From Symbiodinium natans (taxonomy: Eukaryota > Sar > Dinophyceae > Suessiales > Symbiodiniaceae): a DNA stretch of 64,000 bases. A model generated the notes under the pieces. It saw only the letters and a list, made by a program, of their open reading frames with translations. It did no database searches and was not told where the DNA came from. The stretch covers positions 790,001 to 854,000 of the forward strand of contig CAJNDS010000136.1 in NCBI GenBank assembly GCA_905221605.1. Direction: 5' to 3'. This document shows positions 29,205-37,707 of this stretch, piece by piece. The position numbers and the translations under genes were made by a program. How positions within the stretch are numbered: the stretch's first letter is position 1; each line of letters starts with the position of its first letter.

Positions 29205-29488
29205 GCTTCAGACCGCCCCCACAAAATGCAGGGTGCGACGGTAGGACCCTTGAACAAATAACTCGCTTCGGAAGAGTAGCAACACGAGTCGTCTTGCCGC
29301 TGAGGGTCGTAAAACCCTGCCACAGATCAAAAGCGCAACTCGACCCAAGCCATCACTTGGGAGGGGGGGGGGGAGGGAGAGGGAAGTCGGCTGTCAAGGT
29401 CAATCCTGGAGAAGCAGTTTGCGCGTCCCACACTTGGCTTCACGCAGTCGGAGTTTGTCCACCCCAGATATTCAAAAGTAGCCATTAA
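29205..29488 (+). CDS. Probable exon, about 90 codons
   Basis: Acceptor TTGCCAG. Reads FRPPPQNAGCDGRTLEQITR, then FGRVATRVVLPLRVVKPC, and after a G tract AVKVNPGEAVCASHTWLHAV. The G tract may mark an extra intron. Confidence 0.5.
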
Positions 29489-29518
29489 AAGCTCCAAGCA
29501 CCGTCTTACTTGTCTTGA

Positions 29519-29602
29519 TAGCCCAGTGGTATCCTTTTGCTTCTACAGCAGCCAACCTCAAAAAGGGTACCCTTGTTAATTATACGGTTGCTGGACTGCC
29601 CA
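29519..29602. mobile_element. Family D element
   Basis: TAGCCCAGTGGTATCC at the left, GGTTGCTGGACTGCCCAG at the right. Confidence 0.6.
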
Positions 29603-29671
29603 GTTGTAAACCTAAACCCTAAACCTAAACCCTAAGCCCTAAACCCTAAACCCTAAACGCCCTTCACTGAG

Positions 29672-30548
29672 GCTCGGACTTGTACTTGTTTGAGGTGTTG
29701 CAAAATGCCGCCGACGCCTTGGCAACCGAAGAATTTTCAGGATTTCTTGTGCTGATGCCTGTTGGCATCGGTGCTGACTTGAGTTTCGACATCCCTACAA
29801 GGAGGGGCTCCCTTACGATACTAACTGTAGTTAAGGGGCTTAGAACCTCATTTAGGCTCCTAACACTAAACCCTAAACCCTAAACCCTAAACCCTAAACC
29901 CTAAATCCTATATCTAATGTAGGGTCCTTCTAACTCTACTTATAACCACGGGGGGCCCCTCCTTGTAGGTTTATAGTGTTTAGGGTTTAGGGCTCTTTGC
30001 ATCCCAGGCCGAGCCTCAGCAGTCCTGGGGTTAAAAAAGGGGGTTTAGGGTTTAGGGTTTAGGGTTTAGGGTTTAGGGTTTAGGGTTTAGGGTTTAGGGT
30101 CAGGGTTTAGGGTTTAGGGTTTAGGGTTAGGGTTTCAGTTTTTTTTTTTCTCCCTTTTGCTGCACAGTACGGCAGGAAGCCCTGGGTCCAAAAGGGGGTT
30201 CTTGATCAGAAGAGCCGCAGCAGTTGGGCGCATCTGGCCCCTCGGAGCTCTCGAACCACTGAGTTGCCCTAAACCCTAAACCCTAAACCCTAAACCCTAA
30301 ACCCTAAACCCTAAACCCTAAACCCTAAAACCCTAAACCCTAAACCCTAAACCCTGTTCAGTCGCCATCTGGGAGGGCTGTTTCTTGGGCAGTACAGGAC
30401 GCCTAGGACCCAGAGTAGGCCCTTGTTCCCTTCGTTTAGCAATGTGGCAACTTCAAAGGGCACCTTTGAATCCCTAGGTTCCTCTTGGGTCTAGTACCTG
30501 AAGCCCACATTGCTCAAGCGGCTCTTGATCTTCATCGACCTAGCCTGA
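29672..30548 (+). CDS. Five-exon 3' gene part with telomeric and introner introns
   Basis: Exons: 29672-29797, 29991-30028, 30168-30262, 30362-30404, 30495-30548 (TGA). The joined frame reads LYLFEVLQNAADALATEEFS, LFASQAEPQQSW, YGRKPWVQKGVLDQK, TTDRHLGGLFLGQYRT and YLKPTLLKRLLIFIDLA. Phases match at all four joins. Intron 1 is a family B copy containing and followed by telomere repeats. Intron 2 is mainly TTTAGGG. Intron 3 is GT-AG and almost only CCCTAAA. Intron 4 is family H. LFEVLQNAADA loosely resembles the N-box of GHKL-type ATPases, but this is not enough to name it. Confidence 0.6.
29798..29967 (+). mobile_element. Family B introner with CCCTAAA insertion
   Basis: CAAGGAGGGGCTCCC at the left, GGGGGGCCCCTCCTTGTAG at the right. 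CCCTAAA units at 29867-29910 interrupt the interior. Confidence 0.75.
30029..30167 (+). repeat. TTTAGGG-rich intron
   Basis: Starts GGTTAAAAAAGG, has 13 TTTAGGG units and a T tract, and ends TGCTGCACAG. Confidence 0.7.
30263..30361 (+). repeat. CCCTAAA intron (GT-AG)
   Basis: GTTG, then about 12 CCCTAAA units, then CTGTTCAG. Its removal keeps the frame. Confidence 0.7.
30405..30494 (+). mobile_element. Family H introner
   Basis: AGGACCCAGAGTAGGCCC at the left, GGTTCCTCTTGGGTCTAG at the right. The same boundary works at 7412-7524. Confidence 0.7.
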
Positions 30549-30668
30549 GGTAGACGACGGCGCGCTACACGTGTGCCAAGCTCAGTACCTCAGTGGGCTC
30601 TGTTCCGGCTCTTTTCCAAGCAGAAAACGATGGCTTGCTGCTCAGATATACAGCTCATGAGCACATGA
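30549..30668 (+). CDS. Possible exon
   Basis: Reads RRRRATRVPSSVPQWALFRL, then FSKQKTMACCSDIQLM, to TGA. Confidence 0.4.
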   Translation, partial: GRRRRATRVPSSVPQWALFRLFSKQKTMACCSDIQLMST

Positions 30669-30738
30669 GCGCGTGCAAAGAAACCCTAGGCCCTCAACCC
30701 TAAACCCTAAACCCCAAACCCTAAACCCTAAACCCTAA

Positions 30739-30812
30739 AGCTGAAAGGCAGCTCAAGCAGCCAAAAAAAACCCAGGCCTTCGTATCAGCTGAGCATAGCG
30801 GAGCCCCATAGA
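30739..30812 (+). CDS. Small probable exon
   Basis: After CTAAAG it reads AERQLKQPKKTQAFVSAEHS then GAP and TAG. Confidence 0.4.
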
Positions 30813-30888
30813 GCCTGCATCCTACGCCCCAAGCCCTGAAGCCCTTTCTTGCACTTTAGGGTTTAGGGTTTAGGGTTTAGGGTCCTGA

Positions 30889-31067
30889 ATCAGTCCTGAA
30901 ACAGATCAGAAGGGGCAACAATTCCGTAGAATGCGGCCCGCAAGGGGCTCAGGAGAACCCCATCGATTGCCTGTTATGCCTTGGAATCGTAGACAACCGT
31001 AGGAGCAAACGCCAGCGAGTTCCTGCAAGATTGGGATCCTATATATCCGATGCCGCCGGAACACCTA
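30889..31067 (+). CDS. Probable exon, about 58 codons
   Basis: Reads VLKQIRRGNNSVECGPQGAQ, then ENPIDCLLCLGIVDNRRSKR, then QRVPARLGSYISDAAG. CLLC could be a metal site. Confidence 0.55.
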
Positions 31068-31194
31068 AACTTAAACCCCAAACCCCCCTAATATTCCACG
31101 AACGTAGACATAGCAAAACCAATGTACCCTGAACTCTACAAAACCTAAGCCTTAAACAATGCTTCGTGTAGTCTATAAAGGTCACCCTACACCT

Positions 31195-31345
31195 TCAACA
31201 CCCTAAACCCTAAAGAACCCTAATAAACTTTCAAACCCTACGCCCTAAGTCCTAAACCCTAAGCCCTAAACCCTAAACCCTAAACGTTCAAACCCTAAAC
31301 CCTAAAACCCTAAACCCTAAACGCACCCCCCCCCCCCCCTCCCCC
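31195..31345. repeat. CCCTAAA variants plus C tract
   Basis: Mixed CCCTAAA, CCTAAAA and CCCTAAG, then (C)15 with T. Confidence 0.8.
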
Positions 31346-31354
31346 CTCCCCCGA

Positions 31355-31440
31355 TCTCGGGCGGACTTGCCTTCAAGGTGTTTTGAGCCGACCGGGCAGG
31401 GCTTGACTGTCAAGCACGACGGCCGGCTGCGGGCTTGGTT
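31355..31440 (+). CDS. Exon between outward telomere tracts
   Basis: Reads GLPSRCFEPTGQGLTVKHDG, then RLRAWL, and ends at a GTAGGGTTCAGGG donor. Confidence 0.5.
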
Positions 31441-31443
31441 GGT

Positions 31444-31770
31444 AGGGTTCAGGGTTTAGGGTTTAGGCTTTTTGGTGTAGGGTTTCGGGTTTAGGGTTTA
31501 GGGTTTAGGGTTTAGGGTTTAGAGCGTTTGTGTAATTAGGGTTTCGGGCTTAGGGTGTAGGGTATAGAGTTTAGGGTTTTTTGGAACTATCGCGCGGCCC
31601 AGTAAGAAGCAGTAAGCTTAGGGCTGTCGAGTGTTAGGGCCGCAGGTTTTGAGGTCAGGGCTTTCTGAGGTCAGGGCTTTGGGCGATGCAGCCTTGAGGG
31701 ATTTTAGGGTTTTAGCGTTTAGGGTTTAGGGTTTAGGGTTTAGGGTTTAGGGTTTAGGGTTTAGGGGCCT
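31444..31770. repeat. Scattered TTTAGGG tracts
   Basis: Tracts at 31448-31520 and 31701-31767 with variants between. A small open piece at 31578-31617 reads ELSRGPVRSSKL. Confidence 0.7.
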
Positions 31771-31962
31771 TTAAAGAGACCCAGTTCTAAGCTATGAATG
31801 AAGGGGAGGGCTGAAGGTTTTTGGGGCTTGTTGGCCAAGCCTTTGAGGTCGATTTAGAGTTTAGGGCGTTGAGGTTGCAGGGAACAAAAGGGTTCAGGCT
31901 TTAGGGGTCTGGGTTTAGGGTTTTGGGGTTTGGGGTTTGGGGTTTAGGGTTTAGGGTTTAGG

Positions 31963-32041
31963 GTACAAACTGCACCAAGGCGCTTCACTGCTCTGGACGT
32001 GTTGGGCCTGTCCTCGGTGGGGCTATCGACAAAGGCCGCGC
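31963..32041 (+). CDS. Small probable exon
   Basis: Reads TNCTKALHCSGRVGPVLGGA, then IDKGRAL. Here TTTAGGG is on the left and CCCTAAA on the right, opposite to most exons. Confidence 0.45.
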
Positions 32042-32165
32042 CCTAAACCCTAAACCCTAAACCCTAAACCCTAAACCCTAAACCCTAAACCCTAAACCCT
32101 AAACCCTAAACCCTAAACCCTAAACCCTAAACCCTAAACCCTAAAAACCCTAAACCCTAAACCCA
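32040..32165. repeat. CCCTAAA x17
   Basis: Near-perfect 125-bp tract. Confidence 0.95.
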
Positions 32166-32225
32166 ACGAGTGGTCCCGGTATAGAACCTAAATGCAGAAA
32201 GCCGAAGTCTCGGCTTTCAGCTGAT

Positions 32226-32411
32226 CGGTTGAAGCTCTGCCAGATTTTGTGGAGCCATTGCTATTTTCTGGGACTCTTTGACCTACATTTTATATAGGTT
32301 TACCTACTAATGAGGGGATAGTTCCTATTAAGCTGTAGACATGGAGTCCCAGGTGGTTTTTGGGTGATATGGGGGTTTGCGAAAATACGGGACCCCGAAT
32401 CAAAATGGTAG
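32226..32411 (+). CDS. Two-exon 3' gene part split by a family A introner
   Basis: 32226-32267 reads SVEALPDFVEPLLF; 32353-32411 reads GFWVIWGFAKIRDPESKW to TAG. Removing 32268-32352 (CTGGGACT...GAGTCCCAG) is phase 1 on both sides. Confidence 0.55.
32268..32352 (+). mobile_element. Family A introner
   Basis: CTGGGACTCTTTGACCTAC at the left, CTGTAGACATGGAGTCCCAG at the right. 85 bp. Confidence 0.75.
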
Positions 32412-32492
32412 GATTCCCTTCCGAGAAGGACCCCCAAGAAGGTACCCCCAAACCGTAAGCCCTAAACCCTAAAAACTAGACCCTACGTTCAG

Positions 32493-32943
32493 AGTGCATC
32501 GTGTGGAGGGCGATGGCCAGAAGAGAACCATCGGCCGGGAACTCAGCCATCAAGGTTTCTGCGGCGTTGATCTACCATTTGCCTAAGAAACCCCCAAAAA
32601 ATGTTGGCAGTAAATGGCAATGATGAATACGAATCATCCCCTCATTGCGCTTTGTTGTTTTTTGGGTTCTTAAGCAAACAGTAGTGATGAAGTTGGACCC
32701 GCACCCGGTGGGTCACAAAGTTGCCCTTGAGTTGGTGAAAGGGCGCGCGGCTGTTCGCCATGCAGCCAGGTTTTATGGGAATTGGCTTCAAGGCCGTCTA
32801 CAAGCGGTATGCACGTGTCGTGGTACATGATCGGTGGGGACCTCAGTGCCTGAATCTCCCGATTGTATTCCATGCGTCAGGACTACCACAACGGGAAATG
32901 CATGTTCAGAATCTCGCTTAGAAGCGTGCAGGCGTGGAGAAAT
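32493..32943 (+). CDS. Three-exon partial gene, one introner and one GT-AG intron
   Basis: Exons: 32493-32587, 32675-32806, 32881-32943. They read SAIKVSAALIYHLPK, then QTVVMKLDPHPVGHKVALEL with RAAVRHAARFYGNWLQGRLQA, then DYHNGKCMFRISLRSVQAW. All joins are phase 0. Intron 1 is family J (88 bp or less). Intron 2 is GT-AG (GTATGC...GCGTCAG). Exon 3 ends at a GTAAGT donor. Not recognised. Confidence 0.65.
32588..32674 (+). mobile_element. Family J introner
   Basis: Preceded by CCTAAG, starts AAACCCCCAAAAAATG, ends TTTTTTGGGTTCTTAAG. Same junction as 3449-3594. Confidence 0.75.
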
Positions 32944-33203
32944 GTAAGTTGTGCAGGTGATGCTTGGGAATCTGGGCCCAACTGGGAAGCGCTAGTTCTG
33001 GCCATCAAGTGATTTACTATAATCGCACGCGTGATAGCAGAGCAGAGTTCTTTTTGTGTCGGAGCTTTGCTTTTCGGAAGTCCTGCTTCGGGATGTGCTT
33101 CCTCACTTGGCATGTCTTGCACATGCTTGCGCATGCATGAATCACCCTGGGTCATCGCGGCTCCAGTGCCAGAGTCAGGAATCGTTATGCTTAGTTGAGA
33201 GCC

Positions 33204-33793
33204 ATGCCCGCCCGCAGAGGAGGCAGCAGACGCGACAGCCGCAGTAGGCGGAGCCCCAGCTACAAGCGCAGAAGCCCCAGCTACAGGCGGGAGGACCGGC
33301 GAGGAGGCCGAAGCGGGGCGCGCCGGGGAAGCCGAAGCCGAAGCGGAGGTCGTGGGGGCAGCAGGTATAGCCCTCCGCCTCGCCGCACCCCACCTCCCCG
33401 GGGCCGCACTCGCAGCCGCAGCCGACGTGAGCGGGAGGAGCAGAGGCGCCGAGAGGCCGAGAAGAAGAAGATGGAGAAGCGTATCCCGCCCCCCGCCGTC
33501 CGAGGCCCAGATAAGCCGCAAATCACGGAGGAGCACAAGGCTAACTCGGTGGAGTCCCAGCAGCAGAGTATAGGTAACCTTTAACCCTTTTTGAGTATAT
33601 AATCCCCTTAGAATCCCAAACGTTATAACCTTTAATTCCCCCAGGTTACTGGACAACTAAGGAGTTCAACGGCCGCTACTACGCAACTATCGACTTCACG
33701 CCCCCCAACTCCGGTGGAGACTCCGCGGGTCAGAAGACACGCATTCAGATTCTTGGCTGCATTCGGGTAGAGCTCCATGACCACCTTCTTTGA
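33204..33793 (+). CDS. Arg/Ser-rich (RS-like) small protein, one introner intron
   Basis: ATG at 33204 in GAGAGCCATGCC. The N-terminal half is RS/RG-rich (MPARRGGSRRDSRSRR, then SYKRRSPSYRR), as in splicing-factor RS domains. A charged stretch (EREEQRRREAEKKKMEKR) follows. The 3' exon reads EFNGRYYATIDFTPPNSGGD and ends DHLL, TGA. Two excisions keep frame: GT-AG 33574-33644, or the repeat boundary 33567-33661 (AGTATAGG...CAACTAAG). The second matches a sibling element at 13013-13108 and is preferred. Total about 164 residues. Likely nuclear RNA-binding or splicing-related by composition only. Confidence 0.65.
33567..33661 (+). mobile_element. Introner, AGTT family
   Basis: Shares CTTTAACCCTTTTTG with 13013-13108 and the ending GGTTACTGGACAACTAAG with GGTTATTGGAGAAATTAAG there. 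Confidence 0.65.
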
Positions 33794-33848
33794 TGTTGTC
33801 CCACTTGCGCCGTAGACCCCTGCAAGCCTGAAAGTCGTGCTCAGACGA

Positions 33849-34038
33849 CCTGGGGGCTCTCTTTACCCACAGTTTTTATGGGTTCTACCTGCGAGTTAAG
33901 GGGGTCCAGTTATACCTACTCAACTGTAGGTACCAGGATGGGCCAATTCCACCTTATACCCACAGTCAACCCTCTAAGGGGCCTTTTTAGGGGGTTATAG
34001 GGTACAATAGCCCCTCCTGGTAGAGAGAGAGTCCCAGG
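33849..34038. mobile_element. Family A element carrying a nested family I element
   Basis: The A ends are CCTGGGGGCTCTCTTTACCC and GAGAGAGTCCCAGG. At 33931-34022 a second element with its own ends (TACCAGGATGGGCC and GCCCCTCCTGGTA) sits inside the right A repeat, between GTAGG and GAGAGAG. Confidence 0.75.
33931..34022. mobile_element. Family I element (nested)
   Basis: TACCAGGATGGGCC to CCCTCCTGGTA, 92 bp. Second copy at about 38094-38197. Confidence 0.75.
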
Positions 34039-34091
34039 GTTTAGGGTTAAGGGTTTAGGGTTTAGGGTTTAGGGTTGGGGGACTGCCAAGG

Positions 34092-34211
34092 ATGCCCTAC
34101 GGCTGGGAGGTTGCCGACATCACCGACGACGTCCGGGACGCGGTTGTGAAGCTTTACACCTTCGGCACAGACATGGTGACCGGGATGTATCGGCAGCTTT
34201 TTCAGCTTTAG
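34092..34211 (+). CDS. Probable exon
   Basis: Reads MPYGWEVADITDDVRDAVVK, then LYTFGTDMVTGMYRQL. The terminal TAG lies in a degenerate TTTAGGG edge, so the exon probably ends near 34196. TTTAGGG lies on both sides. Confidence 0.55.
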   Translation: MPYGWEVADITDDVRDAVVKLYTFGTDMVTGMYRQLFQL

Positions 34212-34314
34212 GGTTTAGGGTTGTGTTTTTGTCAAGTGCCGGGTCCCTACGCTAGCCCCAACCCTCATCCAGCTCTTGTCGCGCCGATGGCCTCAACCGT
34301 CTCTGCAATAACCA

Positions 34315-34425
34315 CCTCGGACTCTATTTACCTATACAGTTTACTAGACAGCTTACTAGTAGCTAATTACCCCTTAAAGAATGGGTAGAACCCATGAATG
34401 CAGCTGTAAGTAAAGAGAGTTCAGG
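34315..34425. mobile_element. Family A element
   Basis: CCTCGGACTCTATTTACCTA at the left, CTGTAAGTAAAGAGAGTTCAG at the right, degenerate. Confidence 0.6.
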
Positions 34426-34450
34426 TAAGAACGACTGAGACTCATCACAG

Positions 34451-34969
34451 AGTTGGGCACCCCAACCTCGGAAAGCAGCTGGGAGTTTACCATAGTAAGG
34501 AACCCCTAACATAGACCCTCAAAATAGTCCCTAAACCCTAAACCCTAAACCCTAAACCCTAAACCCTAAACCCCAGGTGGTGGGAGAGGGCGGCAAGGCC
34601 TTCCACACAGCGCCACGGCTGCCTCTGGGAGGTTTTAAAGTTGGGTTGGGAAGCCGTGGCTTTGTGGGTTGCCATGGAACCAGGGTTTGGTTTAGGGTGT
34701 AGGGTTTAGGGTTTAGGGTTTAGGGTTTAGGGTTTAGGGTTTAGGGTTTAGGGTTTAGGGTTTAGGGTTTAGGGTTTAGGGTTTAGGGTTTAGGGTGTGA
34801 TGAGGGAGAGAAGGTTGAAGTCATTGAGCTCTTATCCTCGGGGTCTTCGCAAGATGTTGTGTGGGCTTCCCATGTTCGCCTTGGAGTGGACTGCGAGTTT
34901 AGGTGTAGAGTGCTCATCATACCAGCAACCCAAAAGCTGCTCGTCTTGGACGACATTTCTGTTTATTAG
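34451..34969 (+). CDS. Three-exon 3' gene part with telomere-repeat introns
   Basis: 34451-34494 reads LGTPTSESSWEFTI with donor GTAAGG. 34577-34684 reads VVGEGGKAFHTAPRLPLGGF and GLGSRGFVGCHGTR (acceptor CCCCAG, donor AGG/GTTTGG). 34796-34969 reads CDEGEKVEVIELLSSGSSQD, VVWASHVRLGVDCEFRCR and VLIIPATQKLLVLDDIS to TAG. The first intron (34495-34576) is GT-AG with six CCCTAAA units, phase 0. The second is GTTTGG plus 15 TTTAGGG units, and its right edge is not an AG in the frame used. Not recognised. Confidence 0.6.
34694..34795. repeat. TTTAGGG x15
   Basis: Nearly perfect tract forming the bulk of an intron. Confidence 0.95.
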
Positions 34970-35126
34970 CCATAGCAGAGAAGCTCACCCACCTATGCTT
35001 GGATCGGATGAAGCCTGTCGTGCTTGATGCAAAGTTAGAAGCCCTCAAAACAAGCCCTTTAAACCCCTAAACCCTAAACCCTAGTTAACTCAGAAGCCCT
35101 AACCCCGCACGACTAAACCCGACGCA

Positions 35127-35193
35127 GGCCAAGGGAGCACGCCCGGGCGCACTCGAGATGATTTGGGACTATAAGACACTTGGGCCAATGAGA
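35127..35193 (+). CDS. Small probable exon
   Basis: Acceptor GACGCAG. Reads AKGARPGALEMIWDYKTLGP, then MRS, into TTTAGGG. Confidence 0.5.
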
Positions 35194-35194
35194 A

Positions 35195-35245
35195 GTTTAG
35201 GGTTTAGGGTTTCCCTAGGGTTTAGGGTTTCCCTAAACCCTAAAC
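35195..35245. repeat. Telomere repeats switching direction
   Basis: TTTAGGG units run directly into CCCTAAACCCTAAACCC through TTTCCCTAAA, making a palindromic junction. Confidence 0.8.
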
Positions 35246-35293
35246 CCACCAAATTTATGAGGTTTGTAGGGTTTGGGGTTTGGGGGTTCTGAG

Positions 35294-35359
35294 CTCGGTG
35301 TCCGTTGGATCTTTGATGTCGTTGAGGGGCGTCGCTACGCTGCGCTTCTAGCTGGATGA
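35294..35359 (+). CDS. Small probable exon
   Basis: After TCTGAG it reads LGVRWIFDVVEGRRYAALLA then G and TGA. Confidence 0.45.
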   Translation, partial: LGVRWIFDVVEGRRYAALLAG

Positions 35360-35490
35360 CTGAAGGGACCCATAATCTTATCCCCATATATAACCCCTAG
35401 ATACATTTTATAGTCCCTATATACCTAAGTAGCTCCCCAACAACCCCTAAATAACCCCTAAGGTCCCTTATCAAGGTCCCTCCTTTATCC
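35360..35490. mobile_element. Family L element
   Basis: Shares TATAGTCCCTATATACCTAA and CCCCTAGATA-type sequence with 48730-48850. Confidence 0.5.
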
Positions 35491-35599
35491 TCGTCTTTAG
35501 ATATGTGAACCCTAAACCCTGAACCCAAAAAACCCTAAACCTTTTTAGGGTCCATTTCCCTATATACCAAACTTTAAGTAGGCCCTAAACAACCCCAAG

Positions 35600-35686
35600 G
35601 GCCTTTCGTCTCTTGGGAGGAGCTGCTGTCTTGCATGTCTCGTTGCTTCTCTTTTGCTTCAAGGGCCTGACCCTCAGCAGTCGTGG
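35600..35686 (+). CDS. Probable exon
   Basis: After CCCCAAG it reads GLSSLGRSCCLACLVASLLL, then QGPDPQQSW, and ends at TGG/GTAAAAAAAGCC. The end closely matches PQQSW at 30028. Confidence 0.5.
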
Positions 35687-35696
35687 GTAAAAAAAG

Positions 35697-35930
35697 CCCA
35701 AACCCCACACCCCAAGCCCCAAACCCCAAACCCCAAACCCTAAACCCTAAACCCCAAACCCTAAACCCCAAACCCTAAACCCCAAACCCCAAACCCTAAA
35801 CCCCAAACCCCAAAACCTAAACCCTAAACCCCAAACCCCAAACCCCAAACCCCAAACCCTAAACCCCAAGCCCCAAACCCCAAACCCTAAACCCTAAACC
35901 CCAAACCCTAAACCCCAAACCCTAAACCTC
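35697..35930. repeat. Mixed CCCTAAA/CCCCAAA array, about 33 units
   Basis: Two heptamer types are interspersed over 230 bp. This is the longest array with a defined variant. Confidence 0.95.
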
Positions 35931-36002
35931 GTTGGTGTTCCGGAGCTTCTGGAGGGCTTCGCCTCCGGTTTGGGGGCCTAAAGCTCAGCTCAGCAGAGCC
36001 CG

Positions 36003-36050
36003 GACCCAAGGAAGGACATGGGCATGTACAACTTGCACCAGGCCGCGGAG
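36003..36050 (+). CDS. Small probable exon
   Basis: Reads DPRKDMGMYNLHQAAEF before TTTAGGG repeats (36051-36155). Confidence 0.45.
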
Positions 36051-36148
36051 TTTAGGGTTTAGGGTTTAGGGTTTAGGGTTTAGGGTTTGGGGTTTGGGGT
36101 TTGGGGTTTAGGGTTTGGGGTTTGGTTCAAAAGGGTTTAGGGTTTGGG

Positions 36149-36312
36149 GCAGTGTTCTTGGGCCTACACGCGCCAGAGCGCCCTAAGCCCACATCCCAGT
36201 TCGGCGTGCTGGAACTTGTTGAAGAAAGTTGCTTCCACTTTGCTGCAAGGTCTCGGTGAACGTCGGGGCTTCAGGTTTCCAGTCTTTGACGGGCTTTTAT
36301 GCTTGAGGGGTA
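36149..36312 (+). CDS. Probable exon
   Basis: Reads CSWAYTRQSALSPHPSSACW, then NLLKKVASTLLQGLGERR and GFRFPVFDGLLCLRG, up to an inverted-repeat element. Confidence 0.5.
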
Positions 36313-36394
36313 GGAGGGACCCTTAGAAGGGATCCTTTACCCTAGTCCCCTTCATCATCTGTAAGGTCCCTTCTAAGGGTCCATCCTTGAGTCC
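36312..36394. mobile_element. Inverted-repeat element (family N)
   Basis: GGGACCCTTAGAAGGGATCC pairs with GGTCCCTTCTAAGGGTCC. Confidence 0.65.
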
Positions 36395-36527
36395 TCCTGG
36401 TGATTGCGGAATGCCTTGTTGCGTGGGCTGGGCCCGTGGCATGGGCCTTTTTGGAGTGCGCAAGGATGGCAGCCTCTCCAACAAGAACGGGCGGATTCTG
36501 ATCAGCATAGCAATCCCCAAGCTATGA
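36395..36527 (+). CDS. Probable 3' exon
   Basis: Reads PGDCGMPCCVGWARGMGLFG, then VRKDGSLSNKNGRILISIAI, to TGA. A second frame (LVIAECLVAWAGPVAWAF) is open too, so the frame is uncertain. Confidence 0.45.
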
Positions 36528-36560
36528 TGCCCCAGCCCATCTAGATTCGATCGAAAAGAC

Positions 36561-36746
36561 ATGGCAGAGTCGGAGGCTGCGTCTCTTCATAAGAATTACC
36601 GTGTGGCCTTCCCATGCCTCGAAACCGCCATTGCAGCAGATCCTATAGTCATAGGTAGGGGTGCTGTTTTTGACACTGGCTGCGCCGACCGACTGCCAGA
36701 AGACGAACGCACCAAAACTGGAGAAGCAGAGGCCCACGGGAGTTAA
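36561..36746 (+). CDS. 61-residue ORF
   Basis: Starts at an ATG after AAAAGAC: MAESEAASLHKNYRVAFPCL, then ETAIAADPIVI. A possible 45-bp GT-AG intron (GTAGGGG...TGCCAG) can be removed without changing frame. Confidence 0.5.
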   Translation: MAESEAASLHKNYRVAFPCLETAIAADPIVIGRGAVFDTGCADRLPEDERTKTGEAEAHGS

Positions 36747-36932
36747 CAAATAGCAACACCGGACCATAGACCTCCAGGTACAAGAGCAAAACGACAACAA
36801 GTATGTGGTGGTGTATGCGTCCTAAGGCTTAGGTCCTAAGGGTTGGAGTTGAGGGTTTAGGGTTTTATGGTTGCCGTATAAGTCTTCGGTCATGCAGATA
36901 GCCCATCTTGGTGCGTATCCGCATTTCTCAGA

Positions 36933-37228
36933 ATGCAAGCCATGTCTAACGGATGTTGGCACTGCCACACGGATGCCACGCGGTGTATGATGGGCCTCTG
37001 CCGGGTAGAAAGCATATTGGCAGGATGGTGCCTTGAAATGCTCAGTAAAGACTGTACCCACCGTAAAGCTCGCCGGAAAGAAAAAAAAAGCCTGGGACTC
37101 TCTTTACCTACAGTTTTCTGGGTACGAGTTCAGCGGTAATTAGTTACCACTAAACCAGTTTATACTACCTAAGGGGTAGTTGCTACTGTTCCAATACTGT
37201 AGGTAAATAGAGTCCCAGGAAGAAGCTA
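36933..37228 (+). CDS. Exon ending in a basic stretch, followed by family A introner and a micro-exon
   Basis: ATG at 36933 after TTCTCAGA. Reads MQAMSNGCWHCHTDATRCMM, then GLCRVESILAGWCLEML, then HRKARRKEKKS. Removing 37092-37218 by the family A boundary joins phase 0 to EEA before a CCCTAAA tract. Confidence 0.5.
37092..37218 (+). mobile_element. Family A introner
   Basis: CTGGGACTCTCTTTACCTAC at the left, CTGTAGGTAAATAGAGTCCC plus AG at the right. This is the best-preserved inverted repeat. Confidence 0.8.
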
Positions 37229-37288
37229 AACCCTAAACCCTAAACCCTAAACCCTAAACCCTAAACCCTAAACCCTAAACCCTGTTTT

Positions 37289-37391
37289 GGCCTCCGTACT
37301 TTGTGCCATGTGAAGCCTGCACGCTGCGTGTTGACGCTGGGGCACTCCAGGCGACGGTTCCCAACTTTTCTCTACTCTTTGCCTCATGACC
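37289..37391 (+). CDS. Probable exon
   Basis: Reads GLRTLCHVKPARCVLTLGHS, then RRRFPTFLYSLPHD. Confidence 0.45.
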
Positions 37392-37707
37392 CCCAAAGAA
37401 TAAAGATACTCTTCCCTGAGGATAGTATAGAAGAGTAACCCCCAAAGAATAAGCATATTCTTGCCTATAAGGAGAATATATAAAACCCTAAACCCTAAAC
37501 CCAAAGGGATTATTTGTTAGGCCTCCATGCTCGAAACCCGCGTCGACCAGAAGCAAGCAATCGGCTCCCAAAACTTGCAAACAAATCCCACACGCAAACA
37601 CAATCACATAATAAAGTGAGACCATATGATTGTTTATATATATTATATATGTATATATGTATGTTAGAATGTCATAGTATTAAGTGCATGTAGCGCATCA
37701 TCATGTG

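Noticed and set aside
30362-30548. Alternative frame VSWAVQDA joined to PEAHIAQAALDLH
   Set aside because: Open, but it needs a different upstream phase; the chosen frame agrees with the GT-AG intron at 30263-30361 and with the family H boundary. Not fully excluded.
34426-34500. Alternative reading VRTTETHHRVGHPNLGKQL after the family A element at 34315
   Set aside because: It agrees with the A boundary but leads to a stop in the next exon, whereas the chosen frame continues for two more exons. Left open as a caution.
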